Shown: positions 16,310 to 25,408 of the stretch, piece by piece
Layout of the letters: each line of letters opens with the position of its first letter
Position numbering within the stretch: the stretch's first letter is position 1
DNA from: Prevotella sp. UBA2809
GTDB lineage: Bacteria; Bacteroidota; Bacteroidia; Bacteroidales; Bacteroidaceae
NCBI GenBank assembly: GCA_002351725.1
Contig: DEHD01000013.1
Span: 1-55,201 of the forward strand
Length of the DNA: 55,201 bases
Direction: 5' to 3'
Made by a program: the position numbers and the translations under genes
Notes under the pieces: generated by a model
The model's input: the letters and a program-made list of their open reading frames with translations, nothing else
The model's database searches: none
Told to the model about the DNA's origin: nothing

Positions 16310-16974
16310 TCATCAAGTTCTTCACTTTTCTGTAGAAGGAAGTTTCGCGACGCGTCAAGCGTGTAAACCTCCTCAGTACGTGTTTTGTGCTTCTCTCTCG
16401 AGTAGTCCATCAGGTGTATCTCGTAGTCGCTGGTGATGGTGAAGTACTGCATGATGTCGTCTTCATCATACAGGTCAAAGTCCTCTTCATCATCAATGGC
16501 ATAAAGACAAATCTTGTCAACAGGCATATAGTCATCGTCGAGCGAATAGAGCCAGAGCGAATAGCGCTCGGCCCCTTCGTTTCCCTCTTCATCCTCCTCT
16601 GCCCCTTCGTCAGCAGCTAACAGCATCAGTCGTGCGCCAATAGTTTCTGTAAGCTGTATGGCCTTCTGCTTGCCATTGCCTTCAAGCTCCAGAGCCTTAG
16701 CAATATCCTGAGGCACGGGCTTGAAGTTAGGCAGATATCTCACGAATTCATCGGTATAGGTGATAGGAAGTGGCAACAGCTCCAGACTGTCGAAGAACTG
16801 CTTCAGCGGATTGTCGGCACTCTCAAGGTTTATGCCCTGAGCAGCCAGTCGCTCAGCTACGTCTATCTTCTGGATACTGTCCAGCTTGCGCTGCATCTCC
16901 TCAGCGCTCATGCTCCTGCCGCCACAAGCGGAGAACAACACCATCACAACGATAAATCCAAGAATTCCTTTCAT
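16306..16974 (-). CDS. Putative lipoprotein, acidic, unknown function
   Basis: Protein of 222 residues with a lipoprotein signal: hydrophobic run and lipobox LFSAC with Cys at 17. The mature chain has a helical N-terminal part, a Glu-rich stretch (about 128-140, EEDEEGNEG) and an Asp/Tyr-rich C-terminal half that looks beta-stranded. No known domain is recognised. It follows the glycosylhydrolase gene after a 38-base gap made of 9-base units, so it may be the last gene of the metH operon. Confidence 0.75.
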   Translation of the reverse strand: MKGILGFIVVMVLFSACGGRSMSAEEMQRKLDSIQKIDVAERLAAQGINLESADNPLKQFFDSLELLPLPITYTDEFVRYLPNFKPVPQDIAKALELEGNGKQKAIQLTETIGARLMLLAADEGAEEDEEGNEGAERYSLWLYSLDDDYMPVDKICLYAIDDEEDFDLYDEDDIMQYFTITSDYEIHLMDYSREKHKTRTEEVYTLDASRNFLLQKSEELDD

Positions 16975-16987
16975 TATTTATACCTCC

Positions 16988-17014
16988 TACGGATTTTACG
17001 GATTATACGGATTT
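16988..17014. repeat. Three 9-base tandem units
   Basis: TACGGATTT, TACGGATTA and TACGGATTT follow without gaps between the glycosylhydrolase and lipoprotein genes, ending in the stop codon of the former. Confidence 0.65.
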
Positions 17015-18497
17015 ACAACTTAACCGCCTTCTTTGCAGGTTTGCTTTCATTCTGGATGCGGTTCAGAGCAGTTACCACATAAGTGAACTTCTCTTTTCCA
17101 TCCTCATAAGGCAGCTTGTAGAAGAACTGGTCTGTTATTGCTACAATCTTCGACGCATCATCAGTGTTCACCTTCTCACCCTTGGCAAAGCGGTAAATCA
17201 CATATTTAACTGACTGTGTGTCCCACTTCTTTCCGTTTGATGGTGTCCAGAACAGCATGTATCCGTCTTCTGTCCAAACAGGAGCTAATTTCTTCACCTT
17301 CTTTGGAGCCTTGTTGCTGATGAAGCTCATATCAGGCTGCAGCGAAGGATTCTTCCAATAAACCTCACGCAGCGATGTGCCGTAATTTCCCACATTGTCA
17401 ACTGCTGCTTTGGCATACCACAACACTGTTCCCTTTACTGCGGGATAAGCCTTGTGCAACTTCATCTTTGCAGCCAACTGATGGCTGTTGGCATTCTGTG
17501 GGTCGGCATATTTCACGGTACGCTCCACATCCTCACCAATCACCAGCGGACGCTCTGATGCATGCTGACTCCACCACTTTATCAGTGTGGCGTAATCGGC
17601 TGCCTTGTTACCAATCTCCCAGTACAACTGAGGTACGCAGTAGTCGAGCCAACCGTTGTTCACCCACAGCAGGATGTCGGCATACAGATCGTCGTAGTTC
17701 TGAGTACCGTTGGTGTCGCTACCAGCAGGCGAACTCTTCTTGTTACGATAGATTCCGAATGGCGAGATACCAACCTTTACCCAGGGCTTTACAGAATGAA
17801 TCTCCTTGTAGAACTGCTCGATAAACAGGTTTACATTATATCGGCGCCAGTCGTTCTGGTCCTTGATACCGTTAGAGTGATCGTGGAACAGCTCATCGTC
17901 AGGAATCGTCTGACCCTTAACTGGATATGGGTAGAAATAGTCGTCCATATGTATTCCGTCTACATCATAGCGGCTCACGATGTCCTTTGCCACCTCGCAG
18001 ATATAGTCGCGGTTCTCCTCTATTCCAGGATTCAGAATAAACAGCTCGTCATAAGCGAAACAGTTTGATGGCTTGCGTATAGCCACATGACTCTTTGCCA
18101 GCTCCTTTGTCCCCTTGGTCTTAGCGCGGAAGGGGTTAATCCATGCGTGCAGCTCCATACCACGCTTGTGGCACTCCTCAATCATCCACTGCAGAGGGTC
18201 CCAGTATGGATTTGGCGCCTTACCCTGCACACCTGTAAGGAATCGGCTCCAAGGCTCAATCTTACTCTCGTAAAGAGCGTCGCACTCAGGGCGCACCTGG
18301 AAAATAATCACGTTCACACCGTCCTTCTGCAACTCGTTGAGCTGGTAGGTAAGCGTCTCTTGCATCTTCTTTGTTCCAAGGTTCTGGAACTGTCCGTTCA
18401 CACATTGTATCCATGCTCCGCGCATCTCTCGCTTCTGAGCATTTACAGTCATCGCCATCATAGCAGCGATGGCCATCAAAATCAGTTTATTCTTCAT
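17013..18497 (-). CDS. Exported family-10-like glycosylhydrolase (GHL10/DUF187)
   Basis: Protein of 494 residues with a Sec signal (cleavage likely after VNA-Q near residue 20). The (beta/alpha)8-type domain (about 24-340) has the family marks MRGAWIQC, NVIIFQVRPECDALY and the active-site strand DGIHMDDYFYPYP, with acidic residues placed as in family-10-like enzymes such as YngK. The last 100 residues resemble a fibronectin type III module. The substrate is unknown, perhaps cell-wall or dietary polysaccharide in the periplasm. The start overlaps the metH stop by 11 bases, an odd operon partner. Confidence 0.88.
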   Translation of the reverse strand: MKNKLILMAIAAMMAMTVNAQKREMRGAWIQCVNGQFQNLGTKKMQETLTYQLNELQKDGVNVIIFQVRPECDALYESKIEPWSRFLTGVQGKAPNPYWDPLQWMIEECHKRGMELHAWINPFRAKTKGTKELAKSHVAIRKPSNCFAYDELFILNPGIEENRDYICEVAKDIVSRYDVDGIHMDDYFYPYPVKGQTIPDDELFHDHSNGIKDQNDWRRYNVNLFIEQFYKEIHSVKPWVKVGISPFGIYRNKKSSPAGSDTNGTQNYDDLYADILLWVNNGWLDYCVPQLYWEIGNKAADYATLIKWWSQHASERPLVIGEDVERTVKYADPQNANSHQLAAKMKLHKAYPAVKGTVLWYAKAAVDNVGNYGTSLREVYWKNPSLQPDMSFISNKAPKKVKKLAPVWTEDGYMLFWTPSNGKKWDTQSVKYVIYRFAKGEKVNTDDASKIVAITDQFFYKLPYEDGKEKFTYVVTALNRIQNESKPAKKAVKL

Positions 18498-21192
18498 ATT
18501 TTGGTTTATTCTTTCTTGCTTCTTCCAGCGACACTATCTGTGCCTGTTCCTGCTGATACTCCTCACGCAGAGTCTGGTATTTCTCGTCGAGCTCATGCTC
18601 TATTGCCTCCTTGTCGGCCATCAGTTTCTGAGCCACAAGGGCATTCTGCGATGCATCCTTCATCCACACCACTGGTCCGCCGTAAACAGGCGCTATCTTC
18701 AGTGCCACATGCAGCTCGCTTGTTGTGGCTCCACCTATCATTATAGGCAGGTCCATACCAGCTTTCTTCAGCTCTTCGGCCACGTTCACCATCTCTTCAA
18801 GACTTGGCGTAATCAGTCCGCTAAGACCTATCATGTCAACGTTTTCCTCTTTGGCCTTGCGCACTATCTGGTCGGCAGGCACCATCACGCCCATATCTAT
18901 CACATCGTAGCCGTTACAAGCCATCACCACGCTCACAATGTTCTTTCCAATATCGTGAACATCACCCTTTACGGTGGCCAGCAGCACTTTTCCTGCAGAT
19001 GCTGTGCTCTCTGTCTTCTCGGCTTCGATGTATGGCTGCAGTATGTCAACGGCCTGTTTCATGGTGCGGGCAGTCTTTACCACTTGCGGTAGAAACATCT
19101 TTCCTTCACCAAACAGTGTGCCCACCTTATTCATTCCTGCCATCAATGGGCCTTCGATTATCTCTACCGCGTGCTGAAAATTACCCAAGGCTTCCTTCAG
19201 GTCATCTTCCAGGTATTGCCCATCGCCCTTGACAAGCGCTTCCGCCAGCCTCTCCTCCACAGGCCTCTTACTTCTTAATTCTAAGCTCTCTTCCGCCTTC
19301 TGACCAGCGGCCTCGCCAGCTTCCTTATTCGCCAGCTCAGCTGCGAGAATCTTTCCAGCAAGCTCAATCAGGTCTTCCGAAGCACCCTTGCGGCGATTCA
19401 GCACCACGTCCTCAATCACCTCAAGCTCTTCTGCAGGAATATCCGCGTAAGTAACTTTGGTAGAAGGGTTTACGATACCGAAGTCCATACCCACCTTAAT
19501 GGCGTGATACAGGAATACTGCGTGCATTGCCTCGCGGATATAGTTGTTTCCGCGGAACGAGAAACTAAGGTTGCTCACACCTCCGCTCACGTGTGCTCCA
19601 GGCAGATTGTTGTGTATCCATTCTGTGGCACGTATAAAGTCGAGTGCATAAGCATCGTGCTCCTCCATACCTGTTGCTATGGCCAGCACGTTTGGGTCGA
19701 AGATTATGTCGAGTGGGTTCATTCCCACCTTTTCTGTCAGTATCTTGTACGCACGCTGAGCTATCTCTATGCGTCGCTCGTAGGTTGTGGCCTGCCCCTC
19801 TTCGTCAAAGCACATCACCACCACAGCAGCTCCGTAACGCTTCACATCCTCAGCATGCTCAATAAACTTCTGTTCGCCCTCTTTCAGCGAAATAGAGTTT
19901 ACTATGCTCTTTCCCTGAACGCACTTCAGTCCAGCCTGAATCACCTCCCAGTTAGATGAGTCGATCATCACTGGAACCTTTGCTATATCAGGCTCTGCGG
20001 CAATCATGTTCAGGAATGTGGTCATCTCCTGCTTTGCATCCAGCAGTCCGTCGTCCATATTCACGTCGATAACCAGCGCACCATCGCTCACCTGCTTGCG
20101 TGCGATACTCAGAGCCTCGCTGTATTTCTTCTCCTTAATCAGTCGCAGGAACTTTCGCGAACCAGCCACGTTGCACCGCTCGCCCACATTGGTGAATGTG
20201 TTGGCAAGTGGAGCCAGCAGTTCCAATCCCGATAGCCACATGGTTGATGGCTTAGTTGCTGGAACATGAGGCTTCTTGCCCACAACCAGCGGTCCGTACA
20301 AACGGATAAACTCATCAGTAGTACCGCAGCAGCCACCAATTATGTTCACTATCCCCTCGTCTACCAGCTCGCCCATCTTTGGAGCCATACTCTCGGCAGT
20401 CTCATCATACAGTCCAAGAGCGTTTGGTAATCCTGCATTGGGGTGACAGCTTATATAATAAGGTGCCTTCTGTGCCAACTCACGTATAAACGGTTTCATC
20501 TGCGTGGCACCAAAAGAGCAGTTCAGTCCTATCGAGAATATCGGATATGTGCTTATGCTTGCCAGGAATGCGTCGAGAGTCTGACCAGAGAGTGTTCTTC
20601 CAGCCAGATCGCTCACCGTTACCGATACCATTATGGGCAGCTTCGCGCCACGTTTGTCCATCACGCGCATACAGGCGTCGATAGCACATTTCGCGTTCAG
20701 CGAGTCGAATATCGTCTCTATCAGCACAGCGTCAACACCGCCTTCCATCAGCGCGTCGGCCTGCTCCATATAGGCATCCAGCAGTTCGTCGTAAGTTATA
20801 TCTCTAAGCGCAGGATTGCTTACGTCTGGCGACATCGACAGCGTTTTGTTGGTAGGACCCATCGATCCTGCCACAAATCTTGGTTTGTCGTCAGTACTGT
20901 ATTTGTCGGCTTCCTCGCGAGCCATCTTAGCTCCGCGGAAGCACATCTCCCATGCTTTGTCTTGCAGATTATAGTCGGCCTGCGAAATGCGCTGACCGTT
21001 AAACGTGTTGGTAGAGATGATGTCGGCTCCGGCTTCCAGATATTTGCGATAAATGTCGCATACTATCTCAGGGCGTGTAAGGTTCAGCTCGTCGCTGTTT
21101 CCAACCTTTCCCAGCACGGCTCCCAACATGGTTCCCATCGCTCCATCGAGTATCAGAACCCTCTCGTTTATGATTTCATCTAGCTTTCTCAA
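18487..21192 (-). CDS. metH: Cobalamin-dependent methionine synthase without reactivation domain
   Basis: Protein of 901 residues from the chosen start. It transfers a methyl group from 5-methyl-THF to homocysteine through cobalamin. In order: the homocysteine domain (LDGAMGTML; zinc ligands in GLNCSFG and GGCCGT); the pterin domain (VGERCNVAGSRKF, DVNMDDGLLD); the B12 cap; and the B12 Rossmann domain with DVHDIGKN. The chain ends after this, so the C-terminal AdoMet reactivation domain of the 1,227-residue E. coli enzyme is absent. There is no ATG start. A TTG at 21192 with AGGAGA upstream gives a family-like N-terminus; a TTG at 21228 is the alternative. A short 7-base tandem array (19266-19293) encodes part of an interdomain linker. 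Confidence 0.93.
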   Translation of the reverse strand: MRKLDEIINERVLILDGAMGTMLGAVLGKVGNSDELNLTRPEIVCDIYRKYLEAGADIISTNTFNGQRISQADYNLQDKAWEMCFRGAKMAREEADKYSTDDKPRFVAGSMGPTNKTLSMSPDVSNPALRDITYDELLDAYMEQADALMEGGVDAVLIETIFDSLNAKCAIDACMRVMDKRGAKLPIMVSVTVSDLAGRTLSGQTLDAFLASISTYPIFSIGLNCSFGATQMKPFIRELAQKAPYYISCHPNAGLPNALGLYDETAESMAPKMGELVDEGIVNIIGGCCGTTDEFIRLYGPLVVGKKPHVPATKPSTMWLSGLELLAPLANTFTNVGERCNVAGSRKFLRLIKEKKYSEALSIARKQVSDGALVIDVNMDDGLLDAKQEMTTFLNMIAAEPDIAKVPVMIDSSNWEVIQAGLKCVQGKSIVNSISLKEGEQKFIEHAEDVKRYGAAVVVMCFDEEGQATTYERRIEIAQRAYKILTEKVGMNPLDIIFDPNVLAIATGMEEHDAYALDFIRATEWIHNNLPGAHVSGGVSNLSFSFRGNNYIREAMHAVFLYHAIKVGMDFGIVNPSTKVTYADIPAEELEVIEDVVLNRRKGASEDLIELAGKILAAELANKEAGEAAGQKAEESLELRSKRPVEERLAEALVKGDGQYLEDDLKEALGNFQHAVEIIEGPLMAGMNKVGTLFGEGKMFLPQVVKTARTMKQAVDILQPYIEAEKTESTASAGKVLLATVKGDVHDIGKNIVSVVMACNGYDVIDMGVMVPADQIVRKAKEENVDMIGLSGLITPSLEEMVNVAEELKKAGMDLPIMIGGATTSELHVALKIAPVYGGPVVWMKDASQNALVAQKLMADKEAIEHELDEKYQTLREEYQQEQAQIVSLEEARKNKPKYEE
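19266..19293. repeat. 7-base tandem units inside metH
   Basis: TCTTACT, TCTTAAT, TCTAAGC and TCTCTTC lie in frame in metH at the linker before the B12 domain. They resemble the array at the rnfG-rnfE junction. Confidence 0.45.
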
Positions 21193-21218
21193 TTTATTTA
21201 TTCTCCTACGGCCATTTA

Positions 21219-21701
21219 CTATTTCCAAACTTTCATTGCGCGGTCCATTTCGCGGCGGTCTTCTTTCTCTTTCAGGGTCTGTCGCTTGTCAAACTCCTTT
21301 TTACCCTTACACAGCGCCACATCAACCTTTGCCCTACCCTTGTCGTCGATAAACACCAGCGTTGGCACAATGGTATATCCAGTTTGTTTTGTGGCACTCT
21401 CAAGAGCGCGTATCTCTTTCTTTGTGAGCAGCAGCTTGCGGTCGCGTTTCGATTCGTGGTTGTTGTACGAACCATAGAAGTAAGGGCTAATATTCATTCC
21501 CTTCACCCACAGCTCGCCGTTAATCACCACGCAGTATGTGTCAACCAGACTCGCTTTGCCCAGTCGGATACTTTTTATCTCAGTACCCGTAAGCACGATA
21601 CCAGCCGTGTATTCCTCGATAAAGAAATACTCAAACGAGGCCTTCTTGTTTTTTATCTGTACCGGACTCTTTTTCCTTAACTGTTCCTCTGTCTTATTCA
21701 T
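21219..21701 (-). CDS. smpB: SsrA-binding protein SmpB
   Basis: Protein of 160 residues that binds tmRNA and brings it to stalled ribosomes in trans-translation. Family marks are FIEEYTAGIVLTGTEIKSIR (about 27-46), the GELWVKGMNISPY segment, and the basic C-terminal tail (KRQTLKEKEDRREMDRAM) that enters the decoding site. Length is normal. It lies 3 bases below the DMP19-like gene and its end overlaps the region where metH begins. Confidence 0.96.
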   Translation of the reverse strand: MNKTEEQLRKKSPVQIKNKKASFEYFFIEEYTAGIVLTGTEIKSIRLGKASLVDTYCVVINGELWVKGMNISPYFYGSYNNHESKRDRKLLLTKKEIRALESATKQTGYTIVPTLVFIDDKGRAKVDVALCKGKKEFDKRQTLKEKEDRREMDRAMKVWK

Positions 21702-21704
21702 CTC

Positions 21705-22211
21705 TTATTCTTCAATCTTAGCGAAGCTCTCCAGGTGGTCATCAATATAGTGCGCGATGTCGTCAGTCCATTCCTCCTCGTTCTCGATGAACTGGTCGTC
21801 CAGATCCTCAAACTCAGGATACTGCTCGAACATAGCCATGAAGTCCTCGTCGCTCTTTTCCGATTCTATCTCGTCGCGATATTTCAGCCACAGTGTGTGA
21901 GCATCGTAAATCAGCTTCGATGGAGCGCGCATATCCCACAGGCGCAGCACCTTAGCCAGTGGATTCTTGAATATGAATGGTCCGTAGCCGTTGTAGATAA
22001 GCTGTACGAATCCACCGTCCATCACCTCATCGTGCAGAATCTTCCACGCCAGCAGTGTAAGCTGGTCGGCGTTCAGTTCCTGCATATTCTCGGCAGTAAG
22101 TTCACCTCCGATAGCATCGTAGATGGCCTTTACAAACACGTCGATAAACTCGTCCATTCCCTCCATCGCTGCCTTCTGCAGCTCCTGGTCCTTAACAACT
22201 ACCTCTGCCAT
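21705..22211 (-). CDS. DMP19 (DUF4375)-like protein
   Basis: Cytoplasmic protein of 168 residues. The middle segment DEVMDGGFVQLIYNGYG (about 63-79) is the mark of the DMP19/DUF4375 family, named after a DNA-mimic protein of Neisseria. The C-terminus is very acidic, which fits but does not prove DNA mimicry. The ATG at 22211 is preferred to an upstream TTG that lies in a 7-base tandem array. It sits between the WalJ-like gene (12 bases) and smpB (3 bases). Confidence 0.75.
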   Translation of the reverse strand: MAEVVVKDQELQKAAMEGMDEFIDVFVKAIYDAIGGELTAENMQELNADQLTLLAWKILHDEVMDGGFVQLIYNGYGPFIFKNPLAKVLRLWDMRAPSKLIYDAHTLWLKYRDEIESEKSDEDFMAMFEQYPEFEDLDDQFIENEEEWTDDIAHYIDDHLESFAKIEE

Positions 22212-22215
22212 AATT

Positions 22216-22243
22216 TTCAATGTTCAATGTTCAATGTTCAATT
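22216..22243. repeat. Four 7-base tandem units at a gene junction
   Basis: TTCAATG three times, then TTCAATT. On the minus strand the array encodes the last five residues and the stop codon of the metallo-hydrolase gene and the leader of the DMP19-like gene. Confidence 0.7.
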
Positions 22244-23036
22244 CATAAACTCCCGTTGGCGTTTTGCGCTTCAGCACTTCAAGCTCTATATCCTTTCCAG
22301 GAATCACTCCATGACTACGCAGAATCTGCTCAATAGTCTTGCGCGCCAGCTCTGGGTGATTGTTCTCTTCACTCAGATGGCACAGCCAAACGTGCTTCAG
22401 CTCCTCAGTCATATTCTCTACCAGCGCCTCGCCACAAGCCACGTTACTCAGGTGTCCGCTACCGCTTGTAATGCGCTGCTTCAGATACTCAGGATATGGT
22501 CCTGTCTTCAGCATCTCCAAGTCGTGGTTAGCCTCTATCACCAAATAGTTAGCGCGACCTATCACCTCCTTAATCTCATCGGTGATGTGGCCCACATCAG
22601 TAATCACAACAAAGGTAATGCCCTCAACCACAAGCTCGTAACCTACGTTCTCGCTTGCATCGTGAGGCACCGCAAAAGGGCGCACCTTAAAGTCGCCAAG
22701 CTGTATCTCGGCACCCAGTTCTATCTCTTTCTTATGGTCGGCTGATACCTTGCGGGCAACGCAATAGTTCTGGTCTATACCCTCGTGCACTTTGCGCGTG
22801 GCATATACGGGCAGATTCATGTCATGACTTAGGGCTCCCACACTTTTTATGTGGTCAGCGTGATCGTGAGTAATCAAGATACGCTTAACGGAATTCAACT
22901 GAATACCATACTCTCTGCAATATTTCTTAAGTGTTCGTATTCCTATTCCAATATCTATTATCAGCCCGTCTGTCGCAGTGCCCAAATAATAGCAATTACC
23001 GCTGCTACCGCTTCCAAACGATATAAATCTCAACAT
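22224..23036 (-). CDS. MBL-fold metallo-hydrolase, YycJ/WalJ-like
   Basis: Protein of 270 residues. The beta-lactamase fold starts at once (LRFISFGSGSSGN), carries the metal motif THDHADH (about 56-62) and a later GSGHLSN and VWLCHLSEENN. This resembles the YycJ/WalJ group, 5'-to-3' exonuclease-like enzymes linked to DNA repair or cell-wall control. Activity is not proven here. The ATG at 23036 is chosen over an upstream TTG. A -7 element (TACTTTTG, 23058-23065) lies 21 bases upstream. It is the first gene of a tight operon that continues through smpB and metH. Confidence 0.88.
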   Translation of the reverse strand: MLRFISFGSGSSGNCYYLGTATDGLIIDIGIGIRTLKKYCREYGIQLNSVKRILITHDHADHIKSVGALSHDMNLPVYATRKVHEGIDQNYCVARKVSADHKKEIELGAEIQLGDFKVRPFAVPHDASENVGYELVVEGITFVVITDVGHITDEIKEVIGRANYLVIEANHDLEMLKTGPYPEYLKQRITSGSGHLSNVACGEALVENMTEELKHVWLCHLSEENNHPELARKTIEQILRSHGVIPGKDIELEVLKRKTPTGVYELNIEH

Positions 23037-23080
23037 CTCTAATTCATAATTTTCGTGCAAAAGTAATACAAAAAATCGAG

Positions 23081-23101
23081 AAATTAGAAATTAGAAATTA
23101 G
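23081..23101. repeat. Three 7-base tandem units upstream of the metallo-hydrolase
   Basis: AAATTAG occurs three times in a row in the tamL to metallo-hydrolase gap, just upstream of the -7 element. Confidence 0.65.
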
Positions 23102-23133
23102 AGATACTATACTATTTACTTTTTTTAACTATC

Positions 23134-25317
23134 TTAGAAAGGCAGTCCTACGGCGAAGTGGAACGCAAGGTCGCGACTCAGTTTCGGATGAATCAACGGG
23201 TAGTGGTCGTCCGAGTCAATCTCGTATGCAGGATTAACCGCCTTCATACCAAGGTCGAAACGCAATATAAAATAGTCAAAATTTAATCTCAGTCCTAATC
23301 CATAGCTCACAGCCAGGTCGTTCAGCAGTCGGTTGAACTTAAACTGTCCGCCCTCCTGTCCTTCGTATTCTCTGAAAGTCCATATATTACCTGCATCCAC
23401 AAAGGCAGCACCATTAAACTTCCAGAACAGGTGTGTGCGATATTCCACATTCAGGTCAAGCTTTATATCACCCGTTTGTGTAATAAAGTTTATACGTCCG
23501 TCCTTATCCTTATAACTACCAGGACCCAGGCTTCGCACACTCCATCCGCGCACGCTGTTTGCTCCACCGCTGAAGTAGCGTTTCTCAAACGGCAGCACCT
23601 TCGAGTTTCCGTAAGGGTAAGCCAGTCCCAGTCCTATGTGGAACACCAGCTGGTCGTTAGCCCCCTTCATCAGCTCCTGCGTGTAGTCAAAGTCGCCCTT
23701 CACATACTGCGCGTAGGCTATGTTAAACAGCTTATACTGTCCAAGGTCGTTCTTGTTTCCGCCAAACAGCTTCGAGAATGCGCCAAACAGGTTTCCCGCC
23801 GTCTCCACATTTGTTCTCAGCGCCACATGTCCGTTGTTGTAGGCATAGCCGAATCCCGTACGCATAATGAAGATATCCTCGTAGTTATATCTCAGAATCA
23901 CGTTCTGGTTCGTCTCGTCGTCCAAGTACTCCTTCTTGAACGTCTCGCTTATCCAAGGCATAAACACATAGTTCAGGTTCAGCAAGTCAAAGCGGAAGTT
24001 ATCGTGGCGGTTAGGCTGTCGCCATTGGTAGCTCCATCCAGCGGTAAGCACTCGGCGGTGGAACTCAGGGCGATCCTGCGAGTCGTAGATCAGGCTCACG
24101 TCACTTGTTGCCAACGTGCGACGACGGAAGTCACGACTCAGGAACGGCATTATGAATCGTGGGAAACTAAGTCGTGTCTCCACGCTGTATTCCACGAAGT
24201 TCTGATTGCTGTAGCCCTCCAAGCCCTTGATAGCCTCGTAGGCACCACGCAGCTGCATGCTGAATGTCTCCGAGCCACGAAACAGGTTGCGATTCTGGTA
24301 AGTCAGCGATGCTGCAGCACCAAAGTCGCCCGCCGTGTTCGTACCTTCAGGCTGGAAACTTATCGTCGAAGGTTTGTTTGTAAGTATCTGTATCTTAGCG
24401 TCAAGCAGTGTGGTGTCAGGATGCTGCTCAAACGCTATGTTCGTATATCTCACAGCCCCTAATCGGCCAAAGTGGTTGTACGTCTTCTGTAGGTCGGCAG
24501 CACTGTAAAGCTTGCCTGCCTCCACAAATGTGTTCTCGTCAAGCACCTTCTGCCTGAGATGCATCTTCTCGTCCTCGTCGGCACCCTCGCAGTTCACCTG
24601 ATTGATGGTGTACGCTTTGTGCTGCTTGCTAAGCAACAGCTTCAGGTCAACCCCCTGTTGCTCCTCGTCCTTACGCGCGTTATAGGTAATAAACTCCTTG
24701 TGGAATCGGTAGTAACCGTTGTTCTGCAGCAGCTGTGTTATCTGGTTGCGCTCCTGTTGCAGCGCCTCCACGCTAAACTGCATTCCCTGGTGCAGCACGC
24801 TCTGTCGCCTTCTCAGCACGCGCTCCACAGTGGTGTCTTCTATTTCAAAGTCAAGTCCGCGCACGTAGTAAGCCTTTCCAGGATGCAGCACATACACAGC
24901 ATCAAGCTTCTTGGGTTTCTTCTGGTCGATAAACAGCTCCACCTGAGCGTCAAGATATCCCTTGTTCTGCAGCGCCTGTTGCAGGTCCTTACAAGTAAGC
25001 TCAGCCTGCATCGAGTCGTAAATCACAGGTGCCTCGCCCATCTGTCGCAGCGTACGGTTCAGCCAACTGCTGTCGCGCCCTGCCATCGAATACACACCTA
25101 ACGGCAGCTTCACAGCCGAGAACCATCGCGCGTTACCCTTCTGTCGCACGTAGCTCTTAAGCTGGCTGGTATTCACGTCGCGATATTTCCCGTCGGCCAC
25201 CACTTTCACCCTGTCAAGCATGTAGCTTCCTTCAGGAATGTCGCGCGTAGCCGAGCAGCCGCAAAACGTTATTGCCGCCACCGATACTAGTATATTTTTT
25301 GTGAGCTTTTTATCCAT
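23134..25317 (-). CDS. tamL: TamL-type outer membrane lipoprotein of the Omp85/BamA family
   Basis: Protein of 727 residues. The ATG at 25317 gives a lipoprotein signal with Cys at 21 (FCGC), typical of the lipidated TamA variant of Bacteroidetes. POTRA-like modules occupy about residues 28-330, and the C-terminal half is a 16-strand barrel with FSGGANSVRGW (the RGF-type motif of Omp85 proteins) and a final strand ending in AVGLPF. TamL is thought to work with TamB in outer-membrane assembly; tamB is not in the window. It is divergent from the SpoU methyltransferase gene, with a -7 element only 8 bases before the ATG. Confidence 0.92.
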   Translation of the reverse strand: MDKKLTKNILVSVAAITFCGCSATRDIPEGSYMLDRVKVVADGKYRDVNTSQLKSYVRQKGNARWFSAVKLPLGVYSMAGRDSSWLNRTLRQMGEAPVIYDSMQAELTCKDLQQALQNKGYLDAQVELFIDQKKPKKLDAVYVLHPGKAYYVRGLDFEIEDTTVERVLRRRQSVLHQGMQFSVEALQQERNQITQLLQNNGYYRFHKEFITYNARKDEEQQGVDLKLLLSKQHKAYTINQVNCEGADEDEKMHLRQKVLDENTFVEAGKLYSAADLQKTYNHFGRLGAVRYTNIAFEQHPDTTLLDAKIQILTNKPSTISFQPEGTNTAGDFGAAASLTYQNRNLFRGSETFSMQLRGAYEAIKGLEGYSNQNFVEYSVETRLSFPRFIMPFLSRDFRRRTLATSDVSLIYDSQDRPEFHRRVLTAGWSYQWRQPNRHDNFRFDLLNLNYVFMPWISETFKKEYLDDETNQNVILRYNYEDIFIMRTGFGYAYNNGHVALRTNVETAGNLFGAFSKLFGGNKNDLGQYKLFNIAYAQYVKGDFDYTQELMKGANDQLVFHIGLGLAYPYGNSKVLPFEKRYFSGGANSVRGWSVRSLGPGSYKDKDGRINFITQTGDIKLDLNVEYRTHLFWKFNGAAFVDAGNIWTFREYEGQEGGQFKFNRLLNDLAVSYGLGLRLNFDYFILRFDLGMKAVNPAYEIDSDDHYPLIHPKLSRDLAFHFAVGLPF

Positions 25318-25325
25318 TTGTGCTG

Positions 25326-25333
25326 CAAAATTA
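25326..25333 (-). promoter_or_regulatory. tamL -7 promoter element
   Basis: TAATTTTG on the minus strand ends 8 bases before the tamL ATG, so the transcript would start almost at the start codon. No clear -33 box. Confidence 0.4.
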
Positions 25334-25408
25334 AAAAAAATTCGTGTAATCCGCATATCCATACCTAATTTTTTGTATTTTTGTAACCGAATTATAGCAT
25401 TTTAGATA

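Noticed and set aside
18487..21701. Cobalamin riboswitch upstream of metH
   Set aside because: metH overlaps the end of smpB, leaving no room for a leader aptamer, and no B12-box-like sequence was seen in the adjacent gaps.
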